A DNA stretch of 64,000 nt, from the NCBI RefSeq assembly GCF_002099425.1, contig NW_018344259.1, positions 679,501-743,500 on the forward strand, written 5' to 3'. A model generated the notes under the pieces. It worked only from the letters and a program-made list of their open reading frames with translations. It was not told the origin of the DNA and ran no database searches. Positions within the stretch are counted from its first letter, which is position 1, and every line of letters starts with the position of its first letter. The translations under genes were made by a program, and so were the position numbers. This document shows positions 1 to 10,335 of this stretch, one piece after another. Source of the DNA: Phascolarctos cinereus (Eukaryota; Chordata; Mammalia; Diprotodontia; Phascolarctidae).

Positions 1-59
1 GCCTTTTGGCAGCTGCCCAAATGATGTATTTTAAGGGCACAGTCCATGCAGCTCTATAT

Positions 60-370
60 TGCAAGGCAATTGGGGCCATTGTGTATGCATATGGATTAAC
101 TTACTGTGCAGGCATCCTATCTGCTTGCTTAGTACCCTGTGGGTTGGCACTCAATAAATATTCAGTAATAATAAAGAGGAGAAAGGTCTAACAGCCCCTC
201 ACAATGGTTCTCTATCCTCATATTTCTCTATTACTATTTTTACTCTTTCCAGTAAAAAAAAAAAAGAAAAAAAGAAGAAGAAGAAGCAGGATGGTGAGCC
301 CCAGGTACTGTTGCCACTCCTTCGCCTACACTAGAACCAATAGAAACTAACATAGTATTTCTCATAGGAG
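60..370. other. Intergenic start of window, no gene recognised
   Basis: A weak L2-like 3' end (ACTCAATAAATATTC) lies near 148-165 and an A/AAG-rich run at about 253-287. Nothing else is recognisable. Confidence 0.4.
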
Positions 371-570
371 AAAGTGTGCTGCCGTTGAGAAATAGAAGCG
401 TCAGGGTGAACTTGGACAAAGAGAACCTGGCATCGTTCTTACAAGGGCATGAAAATTATCAGCCTGGCCCTCTTTCCCTGGAGATCGTAGTGATCAGAAA
501 TGATGAAGGCTACATTTGGGCTGGTTACACAATTAACCAAATGAGCTACTCTAATGAAAGTCCAGTCTGA
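368..570 (+). other. Orphan open frame, unrecognised
   Basis: This frame is open for about 67 codons and ends in TGA at 568-570. An AG acceptor-like site sits directly upstream at 366-367. Base composition is more GC-rich than the flanks and the residues look balanced (for example GPLSLEIVVIRNDEGYIWAG), but there is no suitable ATG, no partner exon and no family I recognise. It may be an old retrocopy fragment or chance. Confidence 0.2.
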
Positions 571-737
571 ATTGCAATATGTGGGTTCAGATCACGATTA
601 TTCTGACACAGACAACCTCTAGACACTCCTGAATAATCTTTCCCAATGCCCTAGATTAGGCTGTGGATAAATAACAGGTTTTATATTCACTCATTCAGCA
701 ATTCAAAAAATTATTTAGCATCTACTATGTTCAATAT

Positions 738-875
738 AGGCAGGACATCATAGTGAATAGAGTACTAACCTAGGAGTCAAAAAGACCCAGGTTCAAATTC
801 TGCCTTTGACTCATGCTGACTATGTGACCATGGGCTTCTCTTTCTCCTAGCCAACTCTCTAAGAATACAAGCTAC
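738..875 (+). mobile_element. Degenerate CORE-SINE (MIR/WSINE-like)
   Basis: It shows the diagnostic order of a tRNA-like head (GTGAATAGAGTACTAACCTAGGAGTC), a B-box-like AGGTTCAAATTCTG, then TATGTGACCATGGGC. It is diverged and has no clear target duplication. Confidence 0.65.
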
Positions 876-1001
876 AGATAGGGGCTGATCTGTATGAGTG
901 GAAGGAGTTTCCATATTGGGAGTCCCTACACCAATGAAATCACAAATTTAGACCTCTCCACCACCAAGAAAAAAAAAGGTTCAGTTCACTGTTACTTGGA
1001 G

Positions 1002-1245
1002 AGTTTATTATTGTTGTCCAGTCACGTCACTTTTCATGACCCCATTTGGGGTTTTCTTAGCAAAGATACTGGAGTGATTTGTCATTTCCTTCTCCTGTGT
1101 GTCCCCATTTTACAGATGAGGAACTGAGGCAAATAGGAGTTAAATGACTTGACCAGGGTCACACAGCTAGTAAATGTCTGAGGATGTATTTGAACTCAGA
1201 TCATCCTGACTCAAAGCCCAGGGGTGCCACCTACCTACACCATAC
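1002..1245 (-). mobile_element. RTE-tailed marsupial SINE (MAR1-like)
   Basis: Read on the + strand it begins with the reversed RTE tail (TTGTTGTCCAGTCACGT, then GACCCCATTTGGGG), continues with CAGATGAGGAACTGAGGC and GTCACACAGCTAGTAAATG, and ends with the reversed SINE head. It is a SINE with a CORE-like body and an RTE-derived 3' end. Confidence 0.8.
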
Positions 1246-1249
1246 TAGA

Positions 1250-1500
1250 GGAATACAGAGATGTATAAATCCACTCCCTGCCTTCCAAGAGCTTACAGTC
1301 TAGTATAGGTATATGAAGCAGGTAAATACACAGAGCATGATGGGTAGAAGGGGCCTTTGAAATCAAAAAGTCCCACTTCTTTATGTTACAGATGAGGAAA
1401 TTCAGGCTTAGAGATTACAAGCAACTTTTCCAAAGGTCTTTTAGTCATTTAGAGTTAGGAGCAGGATTAGAGCACCACCACCTCTTACTCATCATCCCTA
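1250..1500 (-). mobile_element. L2 scrap followed by antisense MIR
   Basis: AAGAGCTTACAGTCTAGTA at about 1,288-1,307 is typical of antisense L2. TACAGATGAGGAAATTCAGGC at about 1,387 begins an antisense MIR core. Confidence 0.55.
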
Positions 1501-1584
1501 CCATCCTTTTTCTGACGTTACTTGACACCCTAGACCTCAAGATTAATCATTTCAATGCTGCCTTCTCCATAGCCTAATAGTTCT

Positions 1585-1655
1585 CTTTTTTTCTTTCTTC
1601 CTTTCTTCATTCCTTTCTTTCTTTCTTCCTTCCATCCTTCCTTTTTTTTTTTTTC
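1585..1655. repeat. Pyrimidine-rich (TTTC/TTCC)n tract
   Basis: Impure tetranucleotide repeats of CTTT/CCTT ending in a T run. Confidence 0.8.
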
Positions 1656-1659
1656 CAAA

Positions 1660-2420
1660 TCTCTCTACTAGTTATGCCTCCATTTCTTCACCTCACTGTA
1701 CTGAAGTTGTGCTTTTGGAAGATCACTAATTACTTCTTGTAGGGAAAGCCCCAGGGAAGAAGTGATTAGTAAACATAGCTGTCTCCCCATTTCTACATTT
1801 TCACCTCCTTATCTGTCCCAGCTTCACCCACAGTATCCAGGGTCCTGGGACAGCCACTGCCACTACCATGCCTGGCCTCTGGGAACTCTGCCTAGTTATC
1901 TTAGCTTTCCACTACACCATACTTGAACAAATCCCTTGGCCCCCTTAGGTCAGGTGAAACAACAGAGAAATTTTTCAGAAAGAACTTTTTCAGGAGTTGT
2001 TCTTTTCCCCCAAAAGAAACCAGTAAACTAAGAAGAAAACGAAACACATGAAAAAATAAAAATAAAAACAAACTGGTTTTACAGAGCACAGGCATCTTTT
2101 ATCAATTTAACTAGTACAGCCTCAAATCTGCTTGGGTAACAGTCTGCCAGGCAAATAGCCCAAGCTCCTGTTCCATTTCACCCCTTAAACCCTGACAATC
2201 AAGTCAGGATACTAGTCTAAAAACGATTTGGGTAGGCCTCAAGGACTAGCGGCACTTCTAGTCCCTTCCAGAATCAGATTGTTTTCATCTCTTTCAACTA
2301 TATACTACTCTTCTTCTGTAGTCATCCTGGTCCCTGCACCTCAACAATACGTCCATTGATTGGTTGTCAGCACCAAGAAGGCAGAAACAATCTCTTATTT
2401 ACCTCTGTATCAGAAGAGAC
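1660..2420. other. No gene or recognisable repeat
   Basis: Apparently unique intergenic sequence. The - strand frame at 1,901-2,095 shows no family features. Confidence 0.5.
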
Positions 2421-2424
2421 AGTC

Positions 2425-2560
2425 ATATTGTAGTGCCTGGAGAGCCAATCCTGGGGTCAAGAAGACCCAGTACATGCTGGCTGAGGGAACCTGGGCAAGT
2501 CAGTTAATCTCAATATTCCAGGCAATTCTCAGACTATAAATTGGAGCAGTTGCCAGTCTG
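2425..2560 (+). mobile_element. Degenerate CORE-SINE
   Basis: GTAGTGCCTGGAGAGCC, GGGGTCAAGAAGACCCAG and ACCTGGGCAAGTCAGTTAATCTC keep the SINE order, with heavy decay. Confidence 0.55.
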
Positions 2561-2966
2561 AAATGGTGGAGAGACTTTCCACACCAGGGAGAGTTGCCTA
2601 AATGGATGAAAGCCTAGTTCTGACTAAACACCCCATACATACCCACACACATCACCCCAACACCCATGAGCACTCTGTAAAATAAATGCTGGCTTGATAG
2701 AAATAAATTGTTCTGGCCAGCTTCAATGTGGAATTGTGCTTCATTCCAGGTGCCACATATTAGGAAAGAGACAACTAGAATGAGGGAGTGGGGGGGGGTG
2801 GAATTTAAGAGCGTGTCATCTAAAGATCCACCTTAGGACCTGGGGATGTTTAGCTAGGAGGAAAAAAGATTTATGGAGAATCTCTAAACCATCTTCAAGT
2901 ATTTGAATGACTGTCAATTGGAAAAGGGGTACTTGTTCTGCTTTGTTTCTGGGTGGAAGTTACAAA

Positions 2967-3180
2967 GCAGCAAACATGTATAGAGTGCTATGTGCCAGGC
3001 ACTGTGCTAAGCCCTTTTCAATAATCATCTCATTTGATCCTTACAACCCTGGAAGGTGCTCTTATTATCCCCATTTTACAGATGAAAAAACTGAGGCAAA
3101 CAGAGGGTTAAGTGACTGGTCCAGAGTCACACAGGCCAACTCTTCCTGACTCTAGGCCCAGCACTCTATCCACCTAGCTA
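2967..3180 (-). mobile_element. MIR-type SINE inside L3
   Basis: Antisense MIR with GTGCCAGGCACTGTGCTAAG, CCCCATTTTACAGATGAAAA and AGAGTCACACAGG, ending in a reversed head (GCACTCTATCCACCTAGC). It sits inside the CR1-clade copy. Confidence 0.8.
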
Positions 3181-3200
3181 CCTCAAAAATTAGGCTTGGT

Positions 3201-3357
3201 CAGGGAAGCTAGGTGGCACAGTAGATAGAGCTCTGGCCTTGGAGTCAGGAAGACATGAGTTCAAATCTGGTCTCAGACACTTGACACTCACTAGCTGTGT
3301 TACCATGGGCAAGTCACTTAACCCTGATTGCCTTACCTAAAAATTTTTTTTAAAAAA
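3201..3357 (+). mobile_element. WSINE-type SINE with target duplication
   Basis: Head AGCTAGGTGGCACAGTAGAT, body GTTACCATGGGCAAGTCAC and an A-rich 3' tail. Flanked by a perfect 10-base duplication TAGGCTTGGT at 3,191-3,200 and 3,358-3,367, which fixes both ends. Confidence 0.9.
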
Positions 3358-4257
3358 TAGGCTTGGTGAAAAGAAAAACTTTCTAGCAATTGAATCTATA
3401 CAAAAGTGGAACAGATTGCCTTGGGAAGTGATGAGTTCTCCCCCATTGGAAGCCTTCAAGCAAAGGCTGAACAACCACTTGTCCAGTAAAGATAGGATTC
3501 TTGACGTGTGAGCTGAACTATATAGATGGCCATTGAGCTCTGTTCACTTCTAATCACTGGAATTAAATCATCTTCTTTTTAAAATCAATTCTACCTCCCG
3601 ACTTCCTTATTTCTGCCAACACCATCATGATTCTTCTTGTCATCCAGGCTCCAAACTTCAGAGTGTTCTTGGGCTCCTCCTTCTCTCCCTCTCACTGTAC
3701 CCCACCCCCAAACAACACCCTATAACATATACCCAAATGCAATCCATCCTCAGGTTCTATTCATTCTTCTTCCTTGTTTTCTCTTTCATCCGGCTCTTCC
3801 ATTCCATTCCAACCATCCATCATTCAGGTGGCAAAATGATTTTCCTAAAATGAAGGTCTTGACCATGTCACAGGGCCTCACTCAATAAGCTCAAGTGGCT
3901 GGTTCCCTGTGACCTTCAAGATGAAATCATCTGCTTGGCAATTAAAGCCCTTTATTGCCTGGTCCCTTCCTCCCCAAACAGTCTTCTCATGCTTTATTCC
4001 TTTCTACAGTCTGGATACACTTGTCTACTTGCTGTTATTCTCAAATGACACTCCATCTCGGGGCTCTGTTTATTTGCACTAGCTGTCACCCAAGCCTGGA
4101 ATAATCTACTTCCTCACCTGGGCTTTATAGTTTCCTTAATTATCTTCAAGATTCAGCTCAGATGCCTACTTCTTCAGGAGCCCTTTTCCTGTTCACCTTC
4201 TTTACCTCCTTCCCTATTATAAGAGTGGCTGACATTTATACTGTATATAGTTTATAG

Positions 4258-4535
4258 GAGAAGCTAGGTAGCCCAGTGGATAGAGCACTAGGCCTGGAGT
4301 CAGGAAAACCTAAATTCAAACCTGGTCTCAGATCCTTACTAGCTGTGTGACCCTAGGCAAGTCACTTAACTTCTGTTTGCCTCAGTTTCCTCATCTATGA
4401 AATGAGGATGATAATGGCACCTACGTCCCAGAGTAGTTGTGAGGATCAAATGAAATAATAATTTTAAAAGGCTTAGCACCATGCCTGGCACATAGGAAGC
4501 ACTACATAAATATTACCTATTATTATTCAATTTTT
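4258..4535 (+). mobile_element. Near full-length MIR/CORE-SINE
   Basis: Complete order: AAGCTAGGTAGCCCAGTGG, ACTAGCTGTGTGACC, CAAGTCACTTAACTTC, CCTCAGTTTCCTCATC, GTTGTGAGGATCAAATG and CATGCCTGGCACATAGGAAG. It is nested in the L2 copy. Confidence 0.85.
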
Positions 4536-4539
4536 TGGC

Positions 4540-4770
4540 CAAATAATGAGAAAACAGGACTCACTGGAAAAGATCCTGATGTTGGGAAAGATTGAAGGTA
4601 AAAGGAAAAGGGGATGGCCGAGGATGAGATGGATGGATAGCGTCGTGGAAGCAATGAACATGAGCTTGGACAGACTTTGAGAGAGTGTGAGGAACCAAAG
4701 GGCCTACCATGCTATAGTCCATGGGGTCATAAAGAGTTGGACGTGACTGAATGAACAACAACAACAAATA
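4540..4770 (+). mobile_element. RTE LINE 3' end
   Basis: Encodes the RTE C-terminal signature in decayed form (GRGMAEDEMDG region; AATGAACATGAGCTTGGACAG at about 4,654) and ends with CATGGGGTCATAAAGAGTTGG, ACGTGACTGAATGAACAACA and CAA repeats, the RTE 3' terminus. This is the same tail carried by the RTE-tailed SINEs in this window. Confidence 0.8.
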
Positions 4771-5041
4771 TTATTAATTAATTGCATGTTGTCTCTACCA
4801 TGAGGAAGTCAGCTACTTGAGGACAGGGATAATGTTTTTGCTTTTCTTTGTATCATCAGTTCTTTGTATCCCCTTAGCACAGAGTCTGGCACAGAGTAGA
4901 TTATTAATAAATGCTTGTTGACTGATAATTGACCACTACCACTCTACTTTGTGCCTTTATCATGTCATGCTTGGTCTAGTGTAGTAACCACCTGATTCCA
5001 TCCATACCCACTTATCCATTCCAATCCACAATTTATCTGTT

Positions 5042-5043
<2 letters not shown>

Positions 5044-5070
<27 letters not shown>
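5044..5070. repeat. (CA)n microsatellite
   Basis: About thirteen perfect CA units. Confidence 0.95.
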
Positions 5071-5073
<3 letters not shown>

Positions 5074-5361
5074 TATAGATATAGATAAAACATTTATTAA
5101 GCCTTGGTTTCATTATTTATTATAATTATTGAAGACAATAACAATAATGACAATAATATGCTTTGCAATCCCAAGCACTGCCTTCTCTGTAGCAACAGGC
5201 CTCCTGTTCTCCTCCTGGTTCCTATTTGGTGTATAGAATTCATTCTTCACTGTCATGGTTCTCTTAGGTGCCATTCCACATACCAGACTGACTTCACTTC
5301 AGGGTGAGGTGACATGTCTTGGTACAGGTGAAAAAAAGCCTATAACAAAACTATAACAAGA

Positions 5362-5600
5362 TTCTGTGATGCTTCATGGTTTGTAAAGTCTTTTCCTGCA
5401 CATTATTTTATTTGAACCTCACAACAACCCATGAGCTAGGTGGGGCAGATGTTATTATCACCATTTTACAAACAGAGAAACTGAGATATTACGAAGTGAC
5501 TTGCCCAAGGCCAGACGGCTAATAAATGGCAGAGATGGGGAATAGAGTCCAGTCTTCTTACTTCTAGTCCAGGGTACTTTCCATTATAACATAATACCTC
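5362..5600 (-). mobile_element. Antisense MIR
   Basis: TTTATTTGAACCTCACAACA, CATTTTACAAACAGAGAAAC and GTGACTTGCCCAAGG mark a reversed MIR. Confidence 0.8.
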
Positions 5601-5639
5601 AAGATTAATCTTCCTAAAGCACCTCTTGGTTGCAATAAG

Positions 5640-5905
5640 AATAATAACAACAATAATACTAGCTAACTTTTATATAGTTTTTTATATATATAATATTTTA
5701 AAGCTTGTAAAGCACTTTACATGTTATGTCATTTGACATCACTACCCCACTGAGAAACCTTGAATGGCTGCCCATTTCTTACCAAATATAACCCAAACTT
5801 AGCCTGATATTAAGGGATCTCTCATAACCTAGACCTTATCTGCATTCCAGGCTTACTTCATACCACTCTATTATGTGATTCCTGTTTTGCAACCAGTCCA
5901 GATGA
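5640..5905 (+). mobile_element. MIR scrap (antisense) then L2 fragment (sense)
   Basis: GTAAAGCACTTTACATGTTA (5,707) is MIR-like on the - strand. CCTTGAATGGCTGCCCATTT at about 5,757 starts a sense L2 3' fragment. Confidence 0.6.
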
Positions 5906-6064
5906 CTCCAATCAACAAGCATTTATTTTGTTTTTAAAAATTCTATTTTGTTTTTATTCTTAGGTCCACATTCTTTTATTTCCACCTCTCTCTCCCTCTC
6001 CCACTTGAGAAAGCAAGAAAAATAAAACATGTATAGCAAAACAAATACCCAAATTGGCCATGTT

Positions 6065-6112
6065 CCCCCCATTTCACCCCACACACACACATGTACACAC
6101 ACACACACAAAA
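6065..6112. repeat. (CA)n-rich microsatellite
   Basis: Two short CA runs separated by a TGTA interruption. Confidence 0.85.
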
Positions 6113-6159
6113 GGCTTTAAAATGCAGTGTGCGCTTCACACCTTTATCTGGAGGTGGTC

Positions 6160-6629
6160 AACAAGCATTTATTAAGCACTCACTATGTGCCAGGGAGGTG
6201 TACTTTCTATTCTAAGCCCTGGAGGCACAAAAAAAAAGCAAAAATAGTCCCTTGCCCTCAAGGGGATGGAAATGTAATGGGAGAGACAACAGGCAAACAA
6301 TTATGTACATATAAGATATACACTGAGTACATTGGAGTTAATCTCAGAGAAAAGGCAATAGCATTAAGGGGGACTGGGAAAGGTTTTTTTGCAGGTGAGA
6401 TTTTGGATGGGACTTGAAGGAAGCCAGAGAAGACAAAAAGAGGAGGTTAGGAAGGTAAGCATTCCAGGCATGGGGGTTAGCCAGTGAAAATGCTTGGAGT
6501 TGTGTCTTATTCAAACACTCCGGCAGGAGGCCAATGTTATTGGATTGCAGGGTACTTGGAGGGCAGTAAAGTGTAAAAAGACTGGCCAGGTGGGAAAGAT
6601 GATGGTTATGAAAGGTTTTAAAAGCTAAA
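6160..6629 (-). mobile_element. Antisense L2 LINE, left part
   Basis: Read on the + strand it gives the reversed L2 3' end: GCATTTATTAAGCACTCACT, CTTGCCCTCAAGGGGAT, TGGGACTTGAAGGAAGCCAG and GGTAAGCATTCCAGGCATG. The - strand translation (6,344-6,646) resembles the L2 ORF end. The match resumes at 10,553 after a 3.9 kb insertion. Confidence 0.8.
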
Positions 6630-9452
6630 CAGAGGGGTAGGGCCAAAATGGTGGAGTAAAAGCAGTGACTTGCTTGAGCTCTCCCCCAAACCCCTCCAAA
6701 TACCTGTAAAAAATGGCTCTAAACAAATTCTAGCACAACAGAACCCACAAAAAGACAGAATGAAACAAATTTCCAGCCCAAGACAACCTGGATGATTGAT
6801 TGGAAAGGGCTATTGCACCAGGCTTGAAGAGCACAGTTCAGCATGGGCTGCACAAAGACCAGGCCTCAGCCAACCTGGAGCAGGTCCCAGGGGACTGAAT
6901 CAAGGGGAGTTGTGGCAGTTTCCAGACTTCTCAACCCACATATGCCAAAGACAACTTAGAAGGTCAGTAGGGAAGGTCTGTGACCCCAGTGAGAGAGAAG
7001 CTTGGTCTGGCCCCAGTCCCAGCGCAGTGCCAGGGCAGCGACTGCTTCTGGAGCTCTCGGCCCACAGATGGAGGGGGGCTGATTAGAAGGGGATTGCAGG
7101 GAATCTCTTTGCTGGTGCTGAGGCAGGATTCTCTTGCTTTGCCTATGGTTGGATCTGGGTTGCAGTTCTGGATGGTGGTTCTTGGGCAAGGAAGAGTGTT
7201 GGCCTGGTGGAGCTTGTAGTGGTGCTGAAGAGGAAATTGTCCTCACAGTTACAAGGCAGAAAAGAGTGCTTGTGGTCACTCATAGACCAGAGCACAAGCC
7301 AGGAAAGGAATAAACACCTCACCTCTGATCATACCACCTTTGAAGAACTGAAAATTTACAAGTCCCTAGAATTATCTCTGAAAACAACTGCACAAAACCC
7401 CCAAGTTTGGGACAGTACCTTCTCCATACAGGAAGCAGACCCCTACCTTAACAAAGAATTTAAAAGTCAAATAATTGGCTGGGATCATGAGCAAACAGTG
7501 CAAAAAAGGTCAGACCATAGAATCTTACTTTGGTGGCAAAGAAAATCAAAACATACAACCAGAAGAAGACAATAAAGTCAAAGCCCCTACATCCAAAGTC
7601 TCCACGAAAAATATGAATCAGAGAAGTAGAGGGAAAACTGGGAAAAGAAATGAGAATGATGGAAGAAAATCATGAAAAATAAATCAATAGCTTGCTAAAG
7701 GAGACCAAAAAAATACTGAAGAAAATAACACCTTAAAAAATAGACTACCCAAATGGCAAAAGAGGTCCAAAAAGCCAATAAGAAGAATGCCCTAAAAAGC
7801 AGAATTGACCAAATGGAAAAGGAAGTCCAAAAGCTCACTGAAGAAAATACTTCCCCTAAAAATTAGAATGGAGCAAATGGAAGCTAGTGACTTTATGAAA
7901 AATCAAGAAATTGTAAAACAAAACCAAAAGAATGAAAAAGTAGAAGACAATGTAAAATATCTCATTGGAAAATCAACTGACCTGGAAAATAGATCCAGGA
8001 GAGAGAATTTTAAAATTATTAGACTACTGCCATGATCAAAAAAAAGAGCCTAGACATCATCTTTCAAGAAATTATCAAGGAAAGCTGCCCTGATATTCTA
8101 GAACCAGGGGGTAAAATAGAAATGGAAAGAATCCATTGATCACTTCCTGAAAGAGATCCCCAAAGGAAAACCCCTAGGAATATTATAGGCAAATTCCAGA
8201 GTTCCCAGGTCAAGGAGAAAATATTGCAAGCAGCCAGAAAGAAACAATTAAAGTATTGTGGAAACAAAATCAGGATAACACAAGATTTAGCAGCTTCTAC
8301 ATTAAGAAACCAGAGGTTTTGGAATATGATATTCCAGAGGCAAAGGAGATAGGATTACAACTAAGAATCACCTACCCAGCAAAACTGAGTATAATCCTTT
8401 AGGGGGAAAAATGGATATTCAGTGAAATACAGGACTTTCAAGCATTCTTGATGAAAAGACCACAGCTGAATAGAAATTTTGACTTTCAAATACAAAACTC
8501 AGGAGAAGCATGAAAAGGTAAACAGGAAAGAGAAACCTTAAGGGACTTATTAAAGTTGAACTGTTTACATTCCTAGATGGAAAAATGATATTTGTAACTC
8601 ATGAGATGTTTGTCATTATGAGGGTAGTTGGAGGGAAAAAAATACATATGTATATATAGATAGAGGGCACGGGATGAGTTGAAGATAAAGGTGTGATATC
8701 TAAAAAATAAAATTAAGGGGAGAGAGGATCATACTGGGAGGGAAAAGGGAGAGGTAGAATGGGGTAAATTATCTCACAAAAAACAGACAAGAAAAAGCCT
8801 TTACAGTGGAGGGAAAGTGGGGGAAGGTGAGAGGGAATGAGTGAATCTTATTCTCATCGAATTTGGCTTAAGGAGGGAATAACATACACACTCAATTGGG
8901 TATGGAAATCTATCTTACCCTACAGGAAAATAGGGGGGAAAGGGATAAAAGAGGGGGAATGACAGAAAGGAGGATAGATTGGGGGAGGGGGTAATCAGAA
9001 GCAAATACTTCTAAATAGGGACAGGGTCAAAAGAAAGAACAGAATAAATGGGGGGGAGTGGGATAAGACGAAGGGAAATATAGTTAGTTTTTCACAACAT
9101 GACTACTATGGAAGTGCTTTACATGACTACACCTGTATAACCTGTATCAAGTCGCTTGCCATCTCAATGAGGGTGGGTAGAGAGGGACAAAGGGACAGAA
9201 TTTGGAACCCAAAGCTTTAAAAACAAACGTTAAAAAATTGTTTTTACATGCAACTGGGAAATGGGGTATAGAAATCTATCTTGCCCTACAAGAAAATAGA
9301 AGGGGAAGGGATAAGGGGAGGGTGATAGAAGGGAGGGCAGTTTAGGGGAAGGGGTATTCAGAATGCACGCCATCTTGGGGTAGGGGAGGAGCAAGACGGG
9401 GAGAAAATTTGGAACTCAAAATTTTGTGGAAATGAATGTTGAAAACTAAAAT
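6630..9452 (+). mobile_element. HAL1-like half-L1: 5'UTR, ORF1 remnant and 3'UTR, no ORF2
   Basis: The 5' end is L1-like (GGCCAAAATGGTGGAGTAAAA). From about 7,480 to 8,400 it carries a decayed ORF1: lysine/glutamate-rich heptad-like stretch, then the ORF1p signature LENRSRRENFKI at about 7,983-8,020, then a C-terminal region with several stops. From 8,400 the sequence is a G-rich 3'UTR. No endonuclease or reverse transcriptase coding lies between, so it is an ORF1-only L1. The 3' end (GAATGTTGAAAACTAAAATA at 9,433-9,452) matches that of the L1 at 52,445-53,225. It could not move alone; family knowledge says L1 proteins would act in trans. Confidence 0.75.
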
Positions 9453-9467
9453 AAATAAGAAAGAAAA

Positions 9468-9559
<92 letters not shown>

Positions 9560-9600
9560 AGGAAAGAAAGAAAGAAAGAAAGAAGGAAAGAAAGAAAAGA
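9453..9600. repeat. (GAAA)n microsatellite
   Basis: About thirty GAAA units with a few GGAAA interruptions, starting directly from the A-rich tail of the half-L1. The long open frames here on both strands are repeat artefacts. Confidence 0.97.
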
Positions 9601-10146
9601 GCAAGGGTTGGGAGCTTGAGGAGAGAGGTCAGTATCAGTGACTCTGAATGATATAATAGAGTTGAGAAGAAATGGATAAAAAAGATTGCCAGGCACCTGT
9701 GAGGACACAATTGATTTTTAAAGGATCCTATTTTTTTTTAATTCCTCCAGTGACACAATGTTCCTCCAAAGTAGGACAAAGAAGGTAGTTAGAGAGGAGA
9801 ATCCAGGATTGGGGATGAGCAGGGAAGGAACAGTAGAAGTTTAAAGTGGCAAGGAATTCAAACATTGATGAGCATCTATCTTTTAATTAGCTTGCCAGAG
9901 GAACAAGCTTGTGAAGGATGAGAAGCAAAGTAGAGTAAGGATAATGGATGTGAAGAAAAGAGAAGGGAAATCAAGGGACTTGAAGTTAGGATGAAAGTGA
10001 AAATCAAGTTCAGGACTGAAGGTTAGGAGAAGTAGAAAGAGAGGTGATTGTGACCAGAGATGGGAATATCAGAGTTTAAGATACTGAAGGAAAAGCAGTT
10101 TTGAGTGATGGTGATTTCTAAGGTATGACATCCCCAATAGGCAGTT
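9601..10146. other. Purine-rich sequence, possibly antisense L2
   Basis: G/A-rich sequence such as AGAGAGGTGATTGTGACCAGAG resembles more internal antisense L2, but the match is weak. It lies inside the bounds of the insertion inferred at 6,630-10,542. Confidence 0.35.
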
Positions 10147-10163
10147 GAGATATCATTGAGATA

Positions 10164-10318
10164 AGGGGCAGCTAGGTGGTGCAGTGGATAGAGCACCGGC
10201 CCTGGATTCAGGTGGACCCGAGTTCAAATCCAACCTCAGACACATAACACTTACTAGGTGTGTGACCCTGGGCAAGTCACTTAACCCCATTGCCTAGCCC
10301 CCCCCCAAAAAAAATTAA
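10164..10318 (+). mobile_element. WSINE-type SINE, 17-base target duplication
   Basis: Head GGGCAGCTAGGTGGTGCAGT, body TGTGTGACCCTGGGCAAGTC, then a C/A-rich tail. A perfect 17-base duplication GAGATATCATTGAGATA at 10,147-10,163 and 10,319-10,335 defines the insertion. Confidence 0.95.
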
Positions 10319-10335
10319 GAGATATCATTGAGATA

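Larger units (their letters stand above)
2835..3560 (+). mobile_element. L3/CR1 LINE 3' end, split by two SINEs
   Basis: CR1-clade phrases are collinear across three pieces: TTTAGCTAGGAGG and CTTCAAGTATTTGAATGACTG (2,847-2,913), GGTGGAAGTTACAAAG (2,951-2,966), then AAAACTTTCTAGCAATTG (3,375-3,392) and GATTGCCTTGGGAAGTGATG (about 3,414-3,433). An antisense MIR at 2,967-3,180 and an A-tailed SINE at 3,201-3,357 interrupt it, so L3 is the oldest layer. Confidence 0.75.
3565..4930 (+). mobile_element. L2 LINE 3' portion, split by MIR and RTE insertions
   Basis: Sense L2 features appear in order: the decayed ORF end at 3,640-3,800, GCCTGGAATAATCTACTTCC near 4,094, ATTCAGCTCAGATGCC near 4,151, and the terminal GAGGACAGGGATAATGT and TTAATAAATGCTTGTTGACTGA up to 4,925. 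A MIR (4,258-4,535) and an RTE tail (4,540-4,770) lie between. Confidence 0.8.

Noticed and set aside
253-570. A two-exon model joining a lysine-rich block (253-304) to the orphan frame
   Set aside because: The intron would be only about 63 bases and the phases of the two blocks do not agree.
6344-6646. A 100-codon - strand frame
   Set aside because: It is the decayed end of an L2 ORF, not a host gene.
9342-9710. Overlapping frames of about 116-122 codons and a KERKKERKK frame
   Set aside because: They are read-through of the GAAA microsatellite.
10164-10318. Possible tRNA-like gene
   Set aside because: A- and B-box-like motifs occur in every SINE head here; no clover-leaf with proper acceptor stem was seen.
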